Origin: Mycolicibacterium frederiksbergense
GTDB taxonomy: Bacteria > Actinomycetota > Actinomycetes > Mycobacteriales > Mycobacteriaceae
Reading direction: 5' to 3'
Assembly: GCF_029893345.1 (NCBI RefSeq)
Contig: NZ_JARXVE010000001.1
Location: 558,001-622,000 of the forward strand
DNA: 64,000 nucleotides
The notes beneath the pieces were generated by a model. That model worked only from the letters and a program-made list of their open reading frames with translations, was not told the DNA's origin and did no database searches. This document shows, one piece after another, positions 32,101 through 44,880 of this stretch (position 1 is the first letter of the stretch; the number at the start of each line of letters is the position of its first letter). Both the position numbers and the translations under genes were made by a program.

Positions 32101-35100
32101 GATCCAGGGCGGCCGTTGTCGGTGGTGGACCTGCTCGACGAGGCGCAGCGAGACCAGTTGGCGCGGTGGGGCAACCGGGCGGTGTTGACCGACTTGCCGG
32201 AGCCGGCTTCGGTGCCGGAGCTGTTCGCTGCGCAAGTGGCGCGCGCCCCGGAGGCAGTGGCGCTGGTCTGTGGGGACCGGTCGATGACGTATTGGGAGCT
32301 GGAGGAGGCGGCCAATCGATTGGCGCACCTGCTCGTCAGTCACGGGGTGGGCCCCGGCGAGCGCGCTGCGTTGATGTTCCCCCGTTCGGCCGAGGCGATC
32401 GTCGCGATTCTGGCGGTGCTCAAAACCGGGGCGGCCTATCTGCCGATCGATCCGGCGCTGCCGGAGGCACGGGTCGAGTTCATGCTGACCGATTCCGCCC
32501 CGATCGCCGCGGTCACCACCACCGCACTGCTCGGCCGCTTCGACGGACATGACCTGGTGATCGTCGATGCCGGCGACACCGAGAACTCCGCGGTCGCAAC
32601 GCAGCCCAGCACACCACCGCCGGCGCCGGCTCCCGACGACATGGCCCACATCATCTACACCTCGGGCACCACCGGATTGCCCAAGGGGGTGGCGGTCACC
32701 CAGCGCAACGTGACGCAGCTGTTCGACTCGCTGCAGATCGGGGTGCCGCTGGAGCCGGGGCAGGTGTGGACACAGTTCCACTCGTATGCCTTCGACTTCT
32801 CGGTGTGGGAGATCTGGGGTGCGCTGCTGTCCGGAGGGCGGCTGGTGGTGGTGCCCGAGCTGGTGTCCCGTTCACCGCAGGAATTCCACGAGCTACTGGT
32901 GCGCGAACAGGTCACGGTGTTGACGCAGACCCCGTCGGCAGTGTCGATGCTGCCGGTGCAGGGACTGGATGCGTCGGCGTTGGTGATCGGCGCCGAGCCC
33001 TGCCCACCGGAGTTGGTGGATCGCTGGGCGCCGGGGCGGGTGATGGTCAACGTCTATGGCCCGACCGAGACCACGATGTGGTTGTGTGCCAGCGCGCCCC
33101 TGGAGGCCGGGTCGGGGTCTCCGCCGATCGGTTCGCCGACGGCATGGGCGGCGTTCTTTGTGCTCGACGAGTGGTTGCGCCCGGTGCCCGCAGGCGTCGT
33201 CGGCGAGTTGTATCTGTCCGGTGCCGGGGTCGGCATGGGGTATTGGCGCCGTTCGGGTTTGACCGCGTCACGGTTCATGGCCTGCCCGTTCGGGGAGCCC
33301 GGCACACGCATGTATCGCACCGGGGATCTGGTGCGCTGGCGGGCCGACGGGCAACTGGATTATCTCGGCCGCGCCGATGAGCAGGTCAAGATCCGCGGTT
33401 ATCGCATCGAACTCGGCGAAATCCAGTCGGCCCTGGCCGGCCTGGAAGGGGTGGATCAGGCGGCGGTCATCGCCCGCGAGGACCAACCGGGCGACAAGCG
33501 TCTGGTCGGCTACATCACCGGCACCGCAGACCCGTTCATCGCGCGTGCCGCCCTGGCCGAACGGCTCCCGACGTACATGGTTCCGGCCGCGGTGGTGGCC
33601 CTGGCGGCTCTGCCAGTCACGGTCAACGGCAAACTCGATACCCGCGCGCTACCACCACCGGACTATCAGGACGCCGGTCATTACCGCGCGCCGGCGGGCC
33701 CCGATGAGGAGATCCTGGCCGGAATCTTCGCCCGCGTGCTCGGCGTCGAGCGGGTGGGTGCCGACGATTCGTTCTTCGATCTGGGCGGGGATTCCGTCTC
33801 GACGATGCGCCTGGTGTCCGCCATCAACGCCAGCCTGGGCAGCGAACTTTCGGTGCGCACGGTGTTCGAAGCGCCCACAGTCGCCCAATTGGCGTCGTTT
33901 GTCAGTGAACGTGCAGGGCGCCAGGAGCCGCTGGTGGCCGGTGAGCGCCCTGCGGTGATCCCGCTGTCGTTCGCCCAGAACCGGTTGTGGTTCGTCGACC
34001 AGTTGCAGGGGCCGTCCCCGGTTTACAACATGCCGGTTGGACTGCAGCTGCACGGGCGCCTCGACGCCGACGCGTTGGGCGCGGCGCTGGCCGATGTGGT
34101 GGCTCGCCACGAGAGCCTGCGCACGGTGTTCGATGCGCCCGATGGAACACCTCGACAGGTGGTGACGTCGGTCGAGGAGATCGAGTTCGGTTGGGACGTC
34201 ATTGATGCCACCGGCTGGCCGGTGGGTGCTCTGGAAGAGGCCATTGACGCCACGGTGCGGTACAGCTTCGACCTGTCTGCTGAGATTCCGCTGCGGGCAA
34301 AGCTTTTCCAGGTCGCCGAGGATGAGCATGTGCTGGTGGCGGTGGTGCACCATATCGCCGCCGACGGCTGGTCACTGGCCCCGCTGGTACGCGATCTGAG
34401 CGTGGCCTACGCCGGCCGGAGCAGGGGACAGGCCCCCGATTGGGAGCCCCTGGCGGTGCAGTACGTCGATTACACGTTGTGGCAGCGCACGCAGCTCGGT
34501 GTTCTCGACGACACCGCCAGTCCGATCGCCGCGCAGCTGACCTACTGGGAAGAAGCGTTGGCGGGTCTCCCCGAACACCTGGCGCTTCCCACCGACCGTC
34601 CGTACCCGCCGGTTGCCGATCAGCGCGGGTCCACCGTGGCGGTGGACTGGCCGGTCGAGTTGCAGCAGCGGGTGAACGAGGTGGCCGGCGAGCACAGCGC
34701 GACCAACTTCATGGTGATGCAGGCTGCCCTGGCCGTGCTGTTGTCAAAGCTGAGCGCGAGTTCAGATGTAGCCGTTGGCTTCCCGATCGCCGGGCGTGGT
34801 AACGCCGCCCTTGACGAGCTGGTGGGCTTCTTCGTCAACAACCTGGTGCTGCGGGTGGATCTGGACGGGGATCCCACCGTGGCGGAGTTGCTGGCTCAGG
34901 TGCGTACGCGCACCCTGGCTGCCTTCGAGAACCAGGACGTGCCGTTCGAAGTCGTGGTGGAGCGGATCAACCCGGCCCGGAGTCTGACCCATCATCCGCT
35001 GGTGCAGGTGGCGTTGGCCTGGCAGAACCTTCCTTGGCAGGACACCGGCCCCGCCGACGGGCTGCGCCTGGGCGATCTTCAGGTCACGCCGCTGCCGGTG

Positions 35101-38100
35101 GACACCGAAACCGCGCGCATGGATCTGACATTTTCTCTCGGGGAACGCTGGACCCAGGGCGGAGAGCCCGCCGGGATCGGCGGTGCCGTGGAGTTCCGCA
35201 CCGATGTGTTCGATGCGGACAGCGTCGAAGCAATGATCGGTCGGTGGCGGCGGGTTCTGGTGGCGATGACCGCCGACCCCACTCAACGGCTTTCGTCCAT
35301 CGATCTGCTCGACGAGGTCGAGCACGCCCGTCTGGATGAGTGGGGCAACCGGGCGGTATTGACTGCACCGGCAACGGCCCCGGTGTCGATTCCGGCCTTG
35401 TTCGCCGAGCAGGTCGCCGGTGTGCCCGAGGCGGTGGCGATCAGCTTCGATGGCCGCGCCATGACCTATCGGGAACTCGACGAGGCCGCAAATCGGTTGG
35501 CGCACAAGCTGGCCCCTCACGGTGTGAGTCCGGGTGCGTGCGTGGCGTTGCTGTCCGAGCGCTCCGCGGACGCGGTCGTGGCGATGCTGGCGGTGCTCAA
35601 GACCGGGGCCGCGTATCTGCCGATCGACCCAGCACTGCCCGACGCGCGGATCGAGTTCATGCTCACCGATGCCGCGCCGATTGCCGCGATCACCACCACC
35701 GGCCTGGCCGACCGACTGGCCGGGTACGACCTGATCGTCCTCGATGCCAATGATTTTGGGGATGTCCTGACGATCGACGGCCAAACCGACTCCGCCCTAC
35801 CGGTGCCTGGTCCGGACGACATCGCCTACATCATCTACACCTCGGGCACCACCGGTGTCCCCAAGGGCGTAGCGATCACTCACCACAACGTGACCCAACT
35901 GTTGGGGTCGCGGGATACCTTCCTGGCGGGACAGGCGTGGACGCAGTGGCATTCGTATTCCTTCGACGCCTCTGCCGAAGAGATCTGGGGCGCCCTGCTG
36001 CATGGCGGGCGGCTGGTGGTGGTGCCCGAATCCGTGGCCCGCTCACCCGAGGATCTCAACGCCTTGCTGGTTGCGGAACAGGTCGGCGTGTTGAGCCAAA
36101 CCCCCTCGGCGGTGGCGATGCTGTCACCCGAGCCTTTGGGATCGATGGCGCTGTTAGTGGCAGGTGAGCCGTGCTCGGCCGAGCTGGTGAACCGCTGGGC
36201 GCCCGGACGGGTGATGGTCAATGCCTACGGCCCGACCGAGACCACGATATGTGCTTCCAGGACCGCGCCTTTGGCGGCTGGGTCGGGGGCGCCGTCGATC
36301 GGTGCGCCGGTGCCTGGGGCCGCGTTGTTTGTTCTGGATGGGTCGTTGCGCCCGGTGCCGCCCGGTGTGGTCGGCGAGTTGTATGTGGCCGGCCGCGGTG
36401 TGGGTGTCGGGTATGTGGGCCGCCCGGGGTTGACCGGGTCGCGGTTTGTGGCCTGCCCATTCGTCGGCCCGGGAGCGCCCGCAATGCGGATGTATCGCAC
36501 CGGGGACCTGGTGAGCTGGGGTACCGATGGGCAGCTGCGGTATCTGGGGCGCGCCGATGAGCAGGTCAAGATCCGCGGCTATCGCATCGAGCTCGGAGAG
36601 ATCCAGGCGGCGTTGGCCGGACTTGACGGGGTGGACCAGGCGGCGGTGATCGCCCGTGAAGACCGTCCCGGGGATAAGCGTCTGGTGGGCTACGTGACCG
36701 GGACGGCGAACCCGGCCAAGCTGCGCACCCAGCTGGCCGAGCAGCTTCCGGCCTATATGGTTCCGGCCGCCGTGGTGGCACTGGCGGCGTTGCCAATGAC
36801 GGTCAACGGCAAACTGAACACCCGCGCCTTGCCGGCACCCGAATATCAGGACATCGATCATTACCGCGCCCCGGCCACCCTCACCGAGGAGATCCTGGCC
36901 GGCATCTACGCCCGGGTGCTGGGGGTGGAGCGCGTCGGTGCGGATGACTCGTTCTTCGATCTCGGTGGGGATTCGCTTTCGGCGATGCGTCTGATCGCCG
37001 CGGTAAATACCGACCTGGATGCCGGTCTTACGGTGCGCACCGTGTTTGAGGCGCCGACGGTGGCCCAGTTGGCGCCCCGCCTCGGTGGAAAGTCGGGTGC
37101 CCTGGCCCCGTTGGTGGCCGGCGAGCGGCCCGCGGAGATTCCACTGTCATTCGCCCAGTCCCGGTTGTGGTTCCTGGACCAATTGCAGGGGCCCTCGCCG
37201 GTCTACAACATGCCGACCGCTCTTCGGATCAGCGGGGCACTGGATGTCGACGCGTTGGGTGCGGCGCTGGCCGATGTGGTGGGTCGCCATGAAAGCCTGC
37301 GCACCCTGTTCCCGGCAGTTGAGGGAATACCGCGGCAGCTGGTCGTATCTCCCGAAACTGCCCAGTTTGGCTGGGACGTCGTCGATGCCACCGGTTGGAC
37401 GGCGGGGCAGCTGCAACAGGCCATCGGCGAGGCAGCGCGGCACACATTCGATCTGGCGGCCGAAATCCCCTTGCAGGCACGGCTTTTCCGGCTGGTCGAG
37501 GACGAACACGTGCTGGCGGCAGTGGTACACCATGTCGCTGCCGACGGCTGGTCGATCACCCCGCTGATGGCCGATCTCGGAGTGGCCTACGCCAGCCGGT
37601 GTGCGGGGCAGGCCCCCGGCTGGGCGCCCTTGGTAGTGCAGTACGTCGACTACACGCTGTGGCAGCGCGCCGAGTTCGGCGATCTCGACGACGGCGACAG
37701 CCGCATCGCCACAGAGGTGGCGTACTGGCAGGATGCGCTGGCCGGGATGCCCGAACGCCTGGCGCTGCCCACCGACCGGCCGTACCCGCCGGTCGCGGAT
37801 CAGCAGGGCGCCACGATGAGCGTGGACTGGCCCGCCGAGTTGCAGCAACAGATTGTCCGGGTGGCTCGTGAGCACAACGCGACCAGCTTCATGGTGCTGC
37901 AGGCCGCGCTGGGCGTGCTGCTGTCGCAGCTGAGCGCCAGTGCCGATGTGGCGATCGGGTTCCCGATCGCCGGGCGCCGCGACCCGGTGCTCGATGAGCT
38001 GATCGGCTTCTTCGCCAACACCTTGGTGCTGCGCCTCGACCTGGCCGGTGACCCCACCGTCGCCGAGCTGCTGGCCCAGGTGCGCGGGCGCTGCCTGGCG

Positions 38101-41100
38101 GCCTACGAGCACCAAGACGTTCCGTTCGAAGTGCTCGTCGAGCGGCTCAACCCGAGCCGATCCCTGACCCACCACCCACTGGTCCAGGTGGCGCTGGCGT
38201 GGCAGAACGTCCCCGGACAAGACAGCAACGCTTCCGGTGCCGGGTTGGCATTGGGGGATCTGCAGGTCACCCAGCTGCCGGCGGACACCCACACCGCCCG
38301 CATGGACCTGAGCTTCTCCCTGGCTGAACGTCGAACCCCCGCCGGTGCGCCGGCCGGAATCGGCGGGACGGTGGAATTCCGCACCGACGTATTCGACCCG
38401 GCCAGCATCGAAACACTGATCAACCGGTTCGAGCAGGTGTTGGTGGCGATGACCTCCGATGCTGATCGTCGCCTGTCCTCGATCGACTTGCTTGATGCCG
38501 AGGAGCACGCCCGCCTCGACGCCATGGGCAATCGGGCGGCATTGACCGCCCCGGCTTCGACCGCCGCGTCGGTCCCCGCGTTGTTCGCGGCGCAGGTCAC
38601 CAGGTCCCCGGGGGCCGTCGCGGTAACCGCACACGACCGCTCATTGACCTACCGCGAGCTGGACGACGCCGCAAACCGGTTGGCGCACTTGCTCGTCGGG
38701 CAGGGAGCGGGACCAGGTAACTGCGTCGCCCTGCTATTGGAACGCTCCGCGGAAGCGATCATCGCGATGCTGGCGGTACTGAAGACCGGGGCCGCGTATC
38801 TGGCGATCGACCCCGCGCTGCCGGCGACCCGGATCGAGTTCATGCTGGCCGATGCCGCGCCGAACGTCGCGATCACCACCACTGGTCTGGCCGACCGACT
38901 GGACGGGCGCGAGCTGCCGGTCATCGATATCAATGCTGTCGACAACCTCGCTCCGAACAACGAGACCGGCACCGCACTCCCGGACCCGGCCCCCGACAAC
39001 ATCGCCTACCTCATCTACACCTCGGGAACCACCGGTGTCCCCAAGGGCGTGGCCGTCACCCACCACAATCTGGCCCACTTGGCGCGGTCAACGCCTGAGC
39101 ATCTGCCGGCGAACCAGGTGTGGACGCAGTGCCATTCCTATGCCTTCGACTTCTCGGTATGGGAGATCTGGGCGGCGCTGCTGGGCGGCGCGCGGCTGGT
39201 GGTGGTGCCCGAGTCGGTGGTGAGTTCACCCGACGATTTCCATGATCTGCTGGTCAGTGAGCGGGTCAATGTGCTCACCCAGACCCCGTCGGCCGCTGGG
39301 GCGCTGTCCCCGCAGGGGCTGGAATCGGTCGCGTTGCTTCTCGGCGGCGAGGCCTGTCCGGGTGAGGTGGTGGATCGTTGGGCGCCTGGACGGGTGGTGA
39401 TCAACGCCTATGGGCCCACCGAGATCACGGTGTACGCGTCGATGAGCGCGCCACTCGTTCCCGGGTCGGGGGCTGCGCCCATCGGTGCGCCGGTCTCGAC
39501 CTCGGCACTGTTCGTGCTGGACGAGTGGTTACGGCCGGTGCCGCCCGGGGTCGTCGGTGAGCTGTACGTGGCCGGTGACGGTGTGGCGTGCGGCTACCTG
39601 GGCCGATCGGGGTTGACGTCGTCGCGGTTCGTGGCGTGTCCGTTCGTCGGGACGGATGGCGCGGGAGAACCCGGAAAACGGATGTATCGCACCGGCGATC
39701 TGGTGAGCTGGCGAGCCGACGGACAGCTGCAGTATCTGGGGCGCGCCGATGACCAGGTCAAGATCCGCGGGTACCGCATCGAGCTCGGTGAGGTTCAGGC
39801 CGCGCTGGCCGCACTCGACGGAGTGCGACAGGCTGTGGTGATCGCCCGCGAGGACCATCCGGGCACCAAACGCCTGGTCGGCTATGTCACCGAAGCGCTG
39901 ACCGGGGCGGTGGACCCGGCCGGGATGCGGAATGCACTGGCCGACCGGCTGCCTCCGTACATGGTCCCGGCCACGGTCGTGGTCCTGGACGCGTTGCCGT
40001 TGACCGTCAACGGCAAGCTCGACACGCGTGCCTTGCCGGCACCGGACTACCAGACCGCCGATCGGTACCGCGCGCCGGCCGATGCGGTCGAGGAGATCCT
40101 GGCCGGCATCTACGCGCAAGTTCTCGGGCTCGACCGGGTCGGGGTCGACGACTCGTTCTTCGACCTTGGCGGGGACAGTATTCTGTCCATGCAGGTGGTG
40201 GCGCGGGCGCGGGCCTCGGGTGTGATCTGCCGGCCGCGCGACATTTTCGTCGAGCAGACCGTGGCCCGACTCGCTCAGGTGGCTGGGGTGGCCGGCGATG
40301 ACGGCGGTCCGACAGACGAGGGTGTCGGACCGGTGGCGGCGACCCCGATCATGCGATGGCTGCATGGGGTGCACAGCACCGGCGCCCCGGTTGATCAGTT
40401 CAACCAGACGGTGGTGGTCCAAGCTCCGCCGGGAGTCACCGAGTCCGATGTCGCGATGGTCTTGGGTGCCCTGCTGGATCGGCATGCGATGCTGCGGCTG
40501 CGCGCTGAAGACGATGACGCCGGAAACTGGTCGCTCCTGGTACCGGAAAAGGGTTCGGTGCAAGCACATCTGGAGTCGGTGGACGCTTTGTCCGATGCGG
40601 CGGTGGTGGCGGCCCGGTCGCGGTTGAACCCGGCCGCGGGGGAGATGGTCAGCGCGCTGTGGGTGGCATCCACCGGTCAGTTGGTGTTGATCATTCATCA
40701 CCTGGCAATCGACGCGGTGTCCTGGCGGATTCTGCTCGAAGACCTCAACATCGCTTGGGCCCAGCATCGTCATGGACGGCCCGTGGCGTTGCCGACGACC
40801 GGAACCTCATTCGCCCGGTGGGCGGCACTGCTGGGCGAACACTCTCATGCCGCGACGGTGGTGGATCAGGCCGATGACTGGCGACGAGTGTTGGCAACTC
40901 CGTCTGCGCTGCCCGCGGTGCGACCCGAACTCGACACCTACGCCACGGCTGGACACCTCACGGCGACGCTGGATGTCGAGACGACCCGTGTGCTGCTCGG
41001 TGAGGTCCCGGCAGCGTTTCATGCTGGGGTACAAGACATCCTGCTGATCGCCTATGGGTTGGCGTTGACGCAGTTCCTGGACATCACCTCACCCGTGGCC

Positions 41101-43014
41101 ATCGATATCGAAGGCCACGGCCGCGTCGAAGAACTGGGTGGAATTGACGACCGAAACGTCGACCTGTCCCGCACCGTGGGTTGGTTCACCACCAAATACC
41201 CGGTGGCTTTGAATGTCGGGGGACTGCACTGGTCGCAGGTGGTGGCCGGCGATCCGGCGCTCGGCCCCGTGGTCAAGCACGCCAAGGAACAACTTCGCGC
41301 CCTCCCCGACGGACTGACCTACGGACTGCTTCGCTACCTCAATCCCGGCATCGAACTGTCCGGGTCCGAGCCGAGCATCGGATTCAACTACCTCGGCAGG
41401 ATGGGCGCGACCGGCGCTGCCGAGGTAGCGGGCAACGCCGAACTGTGGCAGGTCAGTCGGGTCGGCGCGGCTGCCAGCGCTGCCGCCGCGGCCATACCGA
41501 TGCCATTGGGGCACACCGTGGAACTCAACGCCAGCACGGCCGAAACAGACAATGGTCCAAGCCTTTACGCCACCTGGACGTGGGCTCCTTCGGCGCTGGA
41601 CGATACCCAGATCGACCGACTCAGTCGGCTCTGGTTCGACGCCCTGACCGGCATCTGCGCCCACGTCCGCCGCGGTGGCGGCGGCCTGACACCCTCGGAC
41701 ATCGCACCCGCCCGGCTCACCCAGTCACAGATCGATGAGCTGAGCCGGCAGCACCGGATCGCTGACGTGCTGCCGTTGACGCCCCTGCAACAGGGGCTGT
41801 TGTTCCAGGCCAATGCAACTCGCGGCAACGACGACGATGTCTACGCCATGCAACTCGACGTCACCGTGACCGGCCCGCTGGATCCCCACCGGCTGCGCGA
41901 GGCCGTGCACACCGTGGTCAACCGCCACCCCAACCTGGCCGCTCGGTTCGACCAGCAGTTTGACGAACCGGTGCAGATCATCCCGGCCGATCCCAGCGTG
42001 CCCTGGCAGTACCTCGAAATGTCCACGGCACAATCCGATGACGCCGATGTCAACGAGCGGATGCAGCGGTTGTGCGCCGCTGAACGCGCGGCGGTCTGCG
42101 ACCTGACTCACCAAGCTGCCTTCCGCGCGGCGCTGATCCGCACCGGTGACAACGAGCACCGGTTTGTCATGACCTATCACCACATCGTGTTGGACGGCTG
42201 GTCACTGCCGATCCTGCTGCAGGAGATATTCGCCAGCTATTACGGGCAGCGCCTTCCTGCCGCCGGCTCCTACCGCAGGTTCGTGACCTGGCTGGCCGAT
42301 CGAGACGTCGATGCCGCTCATTCCGCCTGGCGTGAAGTCCTGGCTGGGTTCGACATCCCGACTCTGGTCGCCCCAACGGGCCGGAGCAGACCGGGGCGAC
42401 GCGCCACCGAGTCGTTCCGGTTGCCCGCCGAGACCACCTTGGCCATCAATGAGTTGGCCCGCTCGCAACACACCACCGTCAACACCGTGCTCCAGGCTGC
42501 CTGGGGACAGGTGCTGATGTGGCTGACCGGCAAGCGTGATGTCGCCTTCGGCGTCGCGGTATCAGGCCGATCGGCAGAGGTGGCGGGCGCGGATTCGATG
42601 GTCGGTCTGCTGATCAACACCGTGCCGGTTCGGGTCACCGTCACCCCGGCCACGACCATTGCCGACCTGCTCGACGATCTGCAGCGCCGTCACGGCGACA
42701 CCCTGGACCACCAGCATCTGGCTCTCAGCGAGATCCACCGCGCCGTCGGCCAGGATCAACTGTTCGACACCCTGTTCGTCTACCAGAACTATCCGGTGGA
42801 GACCGCGGTGTCCGCTATGGCCGACGGGTTGGCCATCACGGACGTCACCGGCCGCGAATACAACCACTATCCGCTGACCATGCAAGCCATGCCCGGCACC
42901 GAACTGTTACTGCGGGTCGAATTCGATACCGATGTGTTCGGTGCAAACCGCGTGCAAAAGATCGTTGAGCGGTTCCAGCGGGTGCTGGAATCCATGACCG
43001 GGGAGGGGCAGTAG
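18583..43014 (+). CDS. Giant non-ribosomal peptide synthetase 1 (six modules plus C domain)
   Basis: 8143 residues (roughly 0.87 MDa), ATG 18,583 with a GGGGGA ribosome binding site. Domain order: C1-A1-T1-E1, C2-A2-T2, C3-A3-T3-E3, C4-A4-T4, C5-A5-T5, C6-A6-T6-E6, C7. Carrier serines: S1006, S2500, S3560, S5071, S6131, S7199. Condensation/epimerisation His motifs begin at residues 137, 1182, 1664, 2685, 3736, 4231, 5256, 6316, 7372 and 7866. C domains that follow E (C2, C4, C7) are of the DCL sequence type (LPLTPLQQG); the others (C3, C5, C6) are LCL type ([10 protein letters not shown]), so stereochemistry is self-consistent. C1 has no module before it, as in lipoinitiation. Mps1 is the GPL counterpart, but classical Mps1+Mps2 make four residues. 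Sister gene starts 2 bp after the stop. Confidence 0.96.
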   Translation: MESERGTYLLTRGQLDIWLAEETGRSGAKWHNGMLARIAGPLQPDLLEQAIRQVVHEAEPLRATFFQVDGQVFQKIVDYPNAELAYYDLMGAQDPAQEANRLMASIQRAPMPLSGPLFKFALMQTRTDEFYWFVCCHHIAIDGIGMAIVIHRIAAVYSAIATDAPIPPPIFGSLSNLIDSELEYEASDDYLDDQAYWANNVPLDTEPHYGLAPGGGPNEYVPSAPVQLDPSVVAKTRELSHTLGVRRASVITAACALLVRGQGAGASEIVLDFPVSRRVHPETLMVPGMISGVVPLVLKTSPQSTVADFCEHVDRRIQEALQHQRFPARAIENRARLQGSGQPSNRAAINFIPATRFADFAGAAGSGAVTHTGLTDQFGLVFIKNDDEELFLSTSGVGQLFSDCDVHDLADRFERVLTAMTADPVGWLSSIDVIDENEHARLDAIGNRLVLAELSPDGMSIPGLFSEQVERVPDAVAVSCGGNSMTYRELDEAANRLAHLLVGRGVRPGQRVAVLFPRSVEAIVAIVAVLKTGAAYVPIDPAVPDARMQFVLADAGPAAVVTTADLVDRLDGQALVVIDVSASAAFPVDSQSNTALPVPSPDDVAYLIYTSGTTGVPKGVAIPHRNVTRLLETLDADVDLSAGQVWTQSHSLAFDFSVWEIFGALLHGGRLVVVSESVTRSPEEFHALLVAERVSVLSQTPSSFYALQAFDAVQSEPERQLSLEVVVFGGEALEPQRLKGWLADHPETPRLINMYGITETTVHASFREIVADDVDSVVSPIGVPLGHLAFFVLDSWLQPVPVGVVGELYVAGAGLGYGYVGRAGLTSTRFVACPFSGLGAPGTRMYRTGDLACWGPDGQLQYLGRADEQVKIRGYRIELGEIESALTALAGVEQAVVIAREDRPGDKRLVGYITGTADPGELRAALGERLPSYMVPAAVVALDALPLTVNGKLDRKALPAPEYQDTDHYRAPADATEEILAGIYAQVLGLERVGVDDSFFDLGGDSILSMQVVARARAAGLVCRPRDVFVEQSVARLAGVVVAAAVGGPVDEGIGPVQATPIMRWLRDVERAGGSVDEFNQTVVLQAPAGVTEADVLIVLQALLDRHAMLRLRVDRDGNGDGEWSLTVPEPGAVDARDCVHTVDVLSDEVVVAARSRLNPAAGQMVSALWVTSMRQLVLIVHHLAVDGVSWRIVLEDLNIALSQHRGGQPVLLPPAGTSFQRWADLLAEHARRREVLDLADFWKQVASAPAVLPAPQPVVDTFATAGRFSAELDAETTRMLLGAVPTAFHAGVQDILLIAFGLAVAELLGSGSAPIGIDVEGHGRQELGADVDLSRTVGWFTAKYPVSLKLGGLSWAHIVAGDAVLGAVLKNAKEQLRSLPDGLTYGLLRYLNPDADLDATDPAMVFNYLGRLGATTAESSHDMWGMSPEGLSLSAAGALPIALPHTVELNAATIDTDAGPRLHADWTWARSALEDRQINRLSELWFEALAGICAHVRNGGGGLTPSDIAPARLSQQQIDELERQYPFADVLPLTPLQQGLLYHASTAQGSDDVYAMQLDISLNGPLDEHRLREAVQAVVNRHPHLAARFSEQFGEPVQIIPADPVAPWRSIALEAGDPDVDVQIARIGAAERTAVCDLADQTAFRAALLRVSPDRHRFLLTAHHIVLDGWSMPILLQEIFASYQGHRLPTAPPYRGFITWLADRDLDAADAAWRSVLAGFDAPTLVGPPGKAGLGPRGIESFQVSEEITRAVGELARSRRTTVNIVLQAAFAQLLCSLTGQHDIAFGTTVSGRPADVNGAESMVGLLINTVPVRATISAATTTAELLDQLQSAHTDTLEHQHLALRDIHRIAGQDRLFDTLLVFENYPIDAAASLDVDGLGIAEFNFRESNHYPLAVQALPGRELGLRVEYDTDIFDAERIDALIERFKRVLIAMTADPEQRLSSVDLLDALEHAHVDGWGKRAALTASVPASLPIPALFAAQAARTPDALALTFDGRSMTYRELDEAANRMAHLLAGRGVSPGEVVALMFSRSSDAIVAILAVLKTGAAYLPIDPALPGARVEFMLADATPVVAVTTAELIERFDGFDVTVIDISDPTVDTQPSTPLPGPSVDDIAYIIYTSGTTGVPKGVAIPHRNVPGLFGSLGTSVSSGPGRVWTQWHSYSFDVSVWEICGALLHGARLLVVSETVAASPEDFHALLVAEQVSVLSQTPSAAGMLSPRGLESATLVVAGEACPSELVDRWAPGRVMINAYGPTEATVYASISAPLTTGSVVPIGAPVSGGALFILDAWLRPVPTGVVGELYVAGRGVGVGYWRRAGLTSSRFVACPFGEPGARMYRTGDLVRWGADGQVQYLGRADEQVKIRGYRIELGEVQAALAGLDGVEQAAVIAREDRPGDKQLVGYITGTADPGRIRSQLAERLPAYMVPAAVVAIDAVPLTVNGKLDTRALPAPDYVDTDHYRAAANPVEEILAGIYAQVLGLDRVGVDDSFFDLGGDSLSAMRLVAAINKSLDAGLAVHSLFDAPSVAQLAPRIGEGAGRLDPLVAGERPAEIPLSFAQNRLWFLDQLQGPSPVYNMTAAFRINGALNVDALHAALADAVARHESLRTRFAAPDGIPSQVVIAPGRAEFGWDVVDATGWSASRLHEAVDSTARHAFDLSTEIPLRARLFRVADDQHVLVAVLHHIAADGWSVTPLVRDLSVAYLSRCAAQAPDLAPLAVQYADYTLWQRTQFGDLADRRSRIAGQLDYWQDALAGMPERLALPTDRPYPPVADQHGATVAVDWPAELQQQVARLAREHNATSFMVVQAALLALISKLSSSSDVAVGFPIAGRRDPALDELIGFFVNTLVLRVDLAGDPTVAELLAQVRARSLAAYEHQDVPFEVLVDRLNPTRSLTHHPLIQVSLAWQNAAELDVNDAAAGLEMGDLQITQLPVDTHTARMDLTFSLSERRTAAGEPAGIGGTVEFRTDVFDAGTVETLIVRLQRVLAALATDPGRRLSGIDVLDADEHARLDALGNVAALTAPAPASVSIPALFAEHVMRIPESVAITCGERSLTYRELDDAANLLAHRLIGQGAGPGQCVALLFKRSAEAIVAILAVLKTGAAYLPIDPVVPDTRLAFVLADAEPIAAVTTADLVDRLEGRGLEVIDVSDIAAAVADAQSSSAAMTPSADDIAYLIYTSGTTGVPKGVAITHHNVTQLLQSLDAGLPRSGVWPQCHSLAFDVSVWEIFGALLRGGRVVVVPEEVAGSPEDFHALLVREHVNVLTQTPSAVRVLPLDGLESAALVVVGEACPPEVVDQWAPGRVMINAYGPTETTMCVAISAPLTPGLGVPIGSPVPGAALFVLDEWLRPVPAGVIGELYVAGAGLGYGYVGRAGLSASRFVACPFGGAEAAGTRMYRTGDLVCWRPDGQLQYLGRADEQVKIRGYRIELGEVQAALAGLDGVEQAVVIAREDRPGDKRLVGYITGTADPSGMRAVLGDRLPSYMVPAAVVALDALPLTVNGKLDTRALPTPDYGDGDRYRAPADAVEEVLTGIYAQVLGLERVGVDDSFFDLGGDSILSMQVVARARAAGLVCRPRDVFVEQSVARLAGVVVAAAVGGPVDEGIGPVQATPIIQWLRDVERAGGSVDEFNQTLLLQAPVGVTEADVLIVLQALLDRHAMLRLRVDADADGVGGWSLTVPEPGSVDARNCVHTVDVLSDEVVVAARSRLNPAAGQMVSALWVTSTSQLVLIVHHLAVDGVSWRIVLEDLNIAWSQHRGGQPVALPPAGTSFQRWAKLLQTHAQRPEVVEQAQQWRQVAATPAVLPAVRPELDTYATAGQLSVSLDAATTRVLLGAVPTAFHAGVQDILLIAFGLAVAELLGSGSAPIGIDVEGHGRNEELGGAVDHDIDLSRTVGWFTAKYPVSLNLDGLSWAHVVAGDAALGAVLKDAKEQLRALPDGLTYGLLRYLNPDVDLAGSDPSIAFNYLGRLGGVPAETADDLWRLHQDGLSLTAAAGVTPMPLTHTVALNTGTLDTDTGPQLQANWTWAASAVDHAQISRLSQLWLDALAGICAHVRSGGGGLTPSDIAPARLNQHQIDELEQQYRIADILPLTALQQGLVFHSSAAQGPDDDLYVVQLDITVAGVLDQHRLRDAVQAVANRHPHLAARFCEQFDEPVQIIPADPAAGWRYVELDTDSDVEFGTGELEERIRRVCAAERAAVCDLSRPPAFRVVLIRTAQNQHRVVLTNHHIVLDGWSLPILLQEIFASYHGHRLPAAPPYRSFVSWLAGRDQAAAHAAWHEVLAGFDAPTLVGPAQKSGLGRRGVTAHRVSAQTTRALGELARSQHTTVNIVLQGAWALLLTSLTGQHDVAFGTVVSGRPAEVLGAESMVGLLINTVPVRADIGAATSTTDLLDQLQSAHTKTLEHQHLSLSEIHRITDHDRLFDTLFVFENYPVDTSALSGVDDGLTITEFTSHESTDYPLTMQAIPGEELRLRLEYDTEVFDAAGIEALTTRIEAVLEAMTADPGRPLSVVDLLDEAQRDQLARWGNRAVLTDLPEPASVPELFAAQVARAPEAVALVCGDRSMTYWELEEAANRLAHLLVSHGVGPGERAALMFPRSAEAIVAILAVLKTGAAYLPIDPALPEARVEFMLTDSAPIAAVTTTALLGRFDGHDLVIVDAGDTENSAVATQPSTPPPAPAPDDMAHIIYTSGTTGLPKGVAVTQRNVTQLFDSLQIGVPLEPGQVWTQFHSYAFDFSVWEIWGALLSGGRLVVVPELVSRSPQEFHELLVREQVTVLTQTPSAVSMLPVQGLDASALVIGAEPCPPELVDRWAPGRVMVNVYGPTETTMWLCASAPLEAGSGSPPIGSPTAWAAFFVLDEWLRPVPAGVVGELYLSGAGVGMGYWRRSGLTASRFMACPFGEPGTRMYRTGDLVRWRADGQLDYLGRADEQVKIRGYRIELGEIQSALAGLEGVDQAAVIAREDQPGDKRLVGYITGTADPFIARAALAERLPTYMVPAAVVALAALPVTVNGKLDTRALPPPDYQDAGHYRAPAGPDEEILAGIFARVLGVERVGADDSFFDLGGDSVSTMRLVSAINASLGSELSVRTVFEAPTVAQLASFVSERAGRQEPLVAGERPAVIPLSFAQNRLWFVDQLQGPSPVYNMPVGLQLHGRLDADALGAALADVVARHESLRTVFDAPDGTPRQVVTSVEEIEFGWDVIDATGWPVGALEEAIDATVRYSFDLSAEIPLRAKLFQVAEDEHVLVAVVHHIAADGWSLAPLVRDLSVAYAGRSRGQAPDWEPLAVQYVDYTLWQRTQLGVLDDTASPIAAQLTYWEEALAGLPEHLALPTDRPYPPVADQRGSTVAVDWPVELQQRVNEVAGEHSATNFMVMQAALAVLLSKLSASSDVAVGFPIAGRGNAALDELVGFFVNNLVLRVDLDGDPTVAELLAQVRTRTLAAFENQDVPFEVVVERINPARSLTHHPLVQVALAWQNLPWQDTGPADGLRLGDLQVTPLPVDTETARMDLTFSLGERWTQGGEPAGIGGAVEFRTDVFDADSVEAMIGRWRRVLVAMTADPTQRLSSIDLLDEVEHARLDEWGNRAVLTAPATAPVSIPALFAEQVAGVPEAVAISFDGRAMTYRELDEAANRLAHKLAPHGVSPGACVALLSERSADAVVAMLAVLKTGAAYLPIDPALPDARIEFMLTDAAPIAAITTTGLADRLAGYDLIVLDANDFGDVLTIDGQTDSALPVPGPDDIAYIIYTSGTTGVPKGVAITHHNVTQLLGSRDTFLAGQAWTQWHSYSFDASAEEIWGALLHGGRLVVVPESVARSPEDLNALLVAEQVGVLSQTPSAVAMLSPEPLGSMALLVAGEPCSAELVNRWAPGRVMVNAYGPTETTICASRTAPLAAGSGAPSIGAPVPGAALFVLDGSLRPVPPGVVGELYVAGRGVGVGYVGRPGLTGSRFVACPFVGPGAPAMRMYRTGDLVSWGTDGQLRYLGRADEQVKIRGYRIELGEIQAALAGLDGVDQAAVIAREDRPGDKRLVGYVTGTANPAKLRTQLAEQLPAYMVPAAVVALAALPMTVNGKLNTRALPAPEYQDIDHYRAPATLTEEILAGIYARVLGVERVGADDSFFDLGGDSLSAMRLIAAVNTDLDAGLTVRTVFEAPTVAQLAPRLGGKSGALAPLVAGERPAEIPLSFAQSRLWFLDQLQGPSPVYNMPTALRISGALDVDALGAALADVVGRHESLRTLFPAVEGIPRQLVVSPETAQFGWDVVDATGWTAGQLQQAIGEAARHTFDLAAEIPLQARLFRLVEDEHVLAAVVHHVAADGWSITPLMADLGVAYASRCAGQAPGWAPLVVQYVDYTLWQRAEFGDLDDGDSRIATEVAYWQDALAGMPERLALPTDRPYPPVADQQGATMSVDWPAELQQQIVRVAREHNATSFMVLQAALGVLLSQLSASADVAIGFPIAGRRDPVLDELIGFFANTLVLRLDLAGDPTVAELLAQVRGRCLAAYEHQDVPFEVLVERLNPSRSLTHHPLVQVALAWQNVPGQDSNASGAGLALGDLQVTQLPADTHTARMDLSFSLAERRTPAGAPAGIGGTVEFRTDVFDPASIETLINRFEQVLVAMTSDADRRLSSIDLLDAEEHARLDAMGNRAALTAPASTAASVPALFAAQVTRSPGAVAVTAHDRSLTYRELDDAANRLAHLLVGQGAGPGNCVALLLERSAEAIIAMLAVLKTGAAYLAIDPALPATRIEFMLADAAPNVAITTTGLADRLDGRELPVIDINAVDNLAPNNETGTALPDPAPDNIAYLIYTSGTTGVPKGVAVTHHNLAHLARSTPEHLPANQVWTQCHSYAFDFSVWEIWAALLGGARLVVVPESVVSSPDDFHDLLVSERVNVLTQTPSAAGALSPQGLESVALLLGGEACPGEVVDRWAPGRVVINAYGPTEITVYASMSAPLVPGSGAAPIGAPVSTSALFVLDEWLRPVPPGVVGELYVAGDGVACGYLGRSGLTSSRFVACPFVGTDGAGEPGKRMYRTGDLVSWRADGQLQYLGRADDQVKIRGYRIELGEVQAALAALDGVRQAVVIAREDHPGTKRLVGYVTEALTGAVDPAGMRNALADRLPPYMVPATVVVLDALPLTVNGKLDTRALPAPDYQTADRYRAPADAVEEILAGIYAQVLGLDRVGVDDSFFDLGGDSILSMQVVARARASGVICRPRDIFVEQTVARLAQVAGVAGDDGGPTDEGVGPVAATPIMRWLHGVHSTGAPVDQFNQTVVVQAPPGVTESDVAMVLGALLDRHAMLRLRAEDDDAGNWSLLVPEKGSVQAHLESVDALSDAAVVAARSRLNPAAGEMVSALWVASTGQLVLIIHHLAIDAVSWRILLEDLNIAWAQHRHGRPVALPTTGTSFARWAALLGEHSHAATVVDQADDWRRVLATPSALPAVRPELDTYATAGHLTATLDVETTRVLLGEVPAAFHAGVQDILLIAYGLALTQFLDITSPVAIDIEGHGRVEELGGIDDRNVDLSRTVGWFTTKYPVALNVGGLHWSQVVAGDPALGPVVKHAKEQLRALPDGLTYGLLRYLNPGIELSGSEPSIGFNYLGRMGATGAAEVAGNAELWQVSRVGAAASAAAAAIPMPLGHTVELNASTAETDNGPSLYATWTWAPSALDDTQIDRLSRLWFDALTGICAHVRRGGGGLTPSDIAPARLTQSQIDELSRQHRIADVLPLTPLQQGLLFQANATRGNDDDVYAMQLDVTVTGPLDPHRLREAVHTVVNRHPNLAARFDQQFDEPVQIIPADPSVPWQYLEMSTAQSDDADVNERMQRLCAAERAAVCDLTHQAAFRAALIRTGDNEHRFVMTYHHIVLDGWSLPILLQEIFASYYGQRLPAAGSYRRFVTWLADRDVDAAHSAWREVLAGFDIPTLVAPTGRSRPGRRATESFRLPAETTLAINELARSQHTTVNTVLQAAWGQVLMWLTGKRDVAFGVAVSGRSAEVAGADSMVGLLINTVPVRVTVTPATTIADLLDDLQRRHGDTLDHQHLALSEIHRAVGQDQLFDTLFVYQNYPVETAVSAMADGLAITDVTGREYNHYPLTMQAMPGTELLLRVEFDTDVFGANRVQKIVERFQRVLESMTGEGQ
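23130..26190 (+). other. NRPS module 2: C-A-T, specificity unassigned (DVWSVAAVYK)
   Basis: DCL-type C2 (HHIVLDG from H1664), A2, T2 with GGDSL (S2500). The pocket reads D-V-W-S-V-A-A-V-Y-K, which suggests a neutral, non-polar side chain but does not match a code I can name with confidence. No E domain, so an L-residue. Confidence 0.82.
26200..30800 (+). other. NRPS module 3: C-A-T-E, specificity unassigned (DVWTVVAMCK)
   Basis: LCL-type C3 (HHIAADG from H2685), A3, T3 GGDSI (S3560), E3 (HHLAVDG from H3736). Pocket D-V-W-T-V-V-A-M-C-K shares W, T, V, A, C and K with Phe-type codes (DAWTIAAICK), so an aromatic or large aliphatic residue is possible. Product residue expected in D form. Confidence 0.82.
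28729..28943 (+). repeat. 215-bp perfect repeat, copy 1 (A3)
   Basis: Identical base for base, by my reading, to 47,454-47,668. It covers the C-terminal part of the A-domain core (from FVACPFGG to the start of the AREDRP segment). Confidence 0.85.
30808..33910 (+). other. NRPS module 4: C-A-T, specificity unassigned (DFWTVGVMWK)
   Basis: DCL-type C4 (HHIVLDG from H4231), A4, T4 GGDSV (S5071). Pocket D-F-W-T-V-G-V-M-W-K is not one I recognise. The core after beta 299 reads VIGAEP where the others have a Gly-Glu. No E domain. Confidence 0.82.
33915..37105 (+). other. NRPS module 5: C-A-T with atypical acidic pocket (DAESLAAICK)
   Basis: LCL-type C5 (HHIAADG from H5256), A5, T5 GGDSL (S6131). 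Core motif A4 reads FDASAEEI where every other module has FD(F/V)SVWEI, putting Glu at pocket position 239. The pocket D-A-E-S-L-A-A-I-C-K has the DAES prefix known from Lys-activating domains, so a basic residue is possible. A10 is NGKLN instead of NGKLD; the catalytic Lys is intact. Confidence 0.8.
37110..41715 (+). other. NRPS module 6: C-A-T-E, specificity unassigned (DFWTLGAVYK)
   Basis: LCL-type C6 (HHVAADG from H6316), A6, T6 GGDSI (S7199), E6. The E6 active-site motif is HHLAIDA (from H7372), with Ala in place of the usual Gly. Pocket D-F-W-T-L-G-A-V-Y-K not recognised. Confidence 0.82.
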
Positions 43015-44880
43015 TCATGGCCGCCGATGCATCCCGACGTTTGTTGTCAATGGATCTGGACGACGCAGATGAGCGCGCCGACCTAGATGAGTGGGGTAAC
43101 CGGGCGGCGCTGACCAAGTCGGCGTCGGCGCCGGTGTCGATCCCGGCATTGTTCGCCGAGCAGGTGACTCGCGACCCGGAAGCGGTGGCGGTCAGTTTCG
43201 GCGACAGCCACATGTCGTATCGAGAACTCGATGAGGCGTCGAATCGGCTGGCGCACTTGTTGATCGGTCATGATATCGGCGCGGGGCAGCGGGTAGCGTT
43301 GCTGTTTTCCCGTTCGATCGACGCGATCGTGGCGATCCTCGCGGTGCTCAAAACCGGTGCGGCATATGTGCCGATCGACCCGTCGGTGCCTGACGCGCGA
43401 TTGAAATTCGTACTCGGTGATGCGGCACCGGTGGCCGCGGTCACCACCGCCGATCTGGCCGATCGGCTGGACGGGCATGGGTTGGCGGTGATCGACGTCA
43501 GCGATGTTGCGGCCTCTGCGGTGGACAGCTATCCGAGTACCGCGTTGCCGGTGCCGAGCCACGACGATATCGCTTACCTCATCTACACCTCGGGCACGAC
43601 GGGTGTGCCCAAGGGGGTGGCGATTCCGCATCACAATGTGACGCGACTGCTGGATGCGATCGCTCCGCGCATGGAGTTGTCGGCGGGGCAGGCCTGGACG
43701 CAGTGCCATTCATTGGCCTTCGACTTCTCGGTGTGGGAGATCTGGGGTGCGCTGTTGCGCGGCGGTCGGGTGGTGGTGGTACCCGAGTCGGTGGCGCGTT
43801 CGCCCGAAGAGCTCCATGCCTTGCTGGTCGCCGAGCGGGTCGCCGTCTTGAGCCAGACCCCGTCGGCGTTCTATGCGCTGCAAGCCGTCGACGCGCTGTC
43901 ACCGGAACCGGGCGCTCAACTCGCGCTCGAGGCAGTGGTGTTTGGTGGCGAGGCGCTGGAACCGCAACGGCTGAAGCCATGGTTGGACGCCCACCCGGGG
44001 TCACCGCGGTTGATCAACATGTACGGGATCACTGAGACGACGGTGCATGCCTCATTCCGCGAGATCGTCGCCGGCGATGTCGAGGGCACGGTCAGTCCGA
44101 TCGGGGTACCACTGGCCGATCTCGCATTCTTTGTGCTCGACGGCTGGCTGAAGCCGGTGTCAGCGGGTGTGATGGGCGAGTTGTATGTGGCCGGTGCCGG
44201 TTTGGGCTACGGCTATGTGGGCCGGGCACCGTTGACGTCGACGCGGTTTGTGGCATGTCCGTTCGCAGAGACCGGGATTCGGATGTATCGGACCGGCGAT
44301 CTGGTGAGCTGGAGAGAAGACGGGCAGCTGCAGTACCTGGGGCGCGCCGATGACCAGGTGAAGATCCGTGGGTATCGCATCGAACTCGGCGAAATCCAGG
44401 CCGCCCTGGCCGGACAAGACGGTATCGAGCAAGCGGTCGTCATCGCGCGTGAAGATCAGCCGGGCGACAAACGACTGGTCGGCTACGTCACCGGGACCGC
44501 TGACCCGGGTGAGTTGCGGGCCGCGCTGGCCCAGCGGTTGCCCGGCTACATGGTGCCGGCCGCAGTGGTGGTCTTGGACGCGTTGCCGTTGACGGTGAAC
44601 GGCAAACTCGACAAGAAAGCGCTGCCGGAGCCCGAATACCAGGACATCGATCATTACCGCGCCCCGGCAACCCCGGTCGAGGAGATCCTGGTCGGCATCT
44701 ACGCCCAAATCCTCGGTGTCGACCGGGTCGGGGTGGACGACTCATTCTTCAACCTCGGCGGGGATTCGCTGCTGGCGATGCGCCTGGTCGCCGCGATCAA
44801 CAGGTCGTTGGATGCAGGCCTTGAAGTACGCGCTGTGTTCGACGCTCCCACGGTGACCCAGTTGGTGTCCCGTATCGGTG
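41720..44880 (+). other. NRPS module 7, split between two proteins: C | A-T, threonine code
   Basis: C7 (DCL, HHIVLDG from H7866) is the last domain of NRPS 1; A7 and T7 open NRPS 2. A7 pocket D-F-W-S-V-G-M-V-H-K, the same Thr-type code as A1. T7 is GGDSL (S584 of NRPS 2) with FFNL before it instead of FFDL. The split within a module means the two proteins must dock at the C-A junction. Confidence 0.85.
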
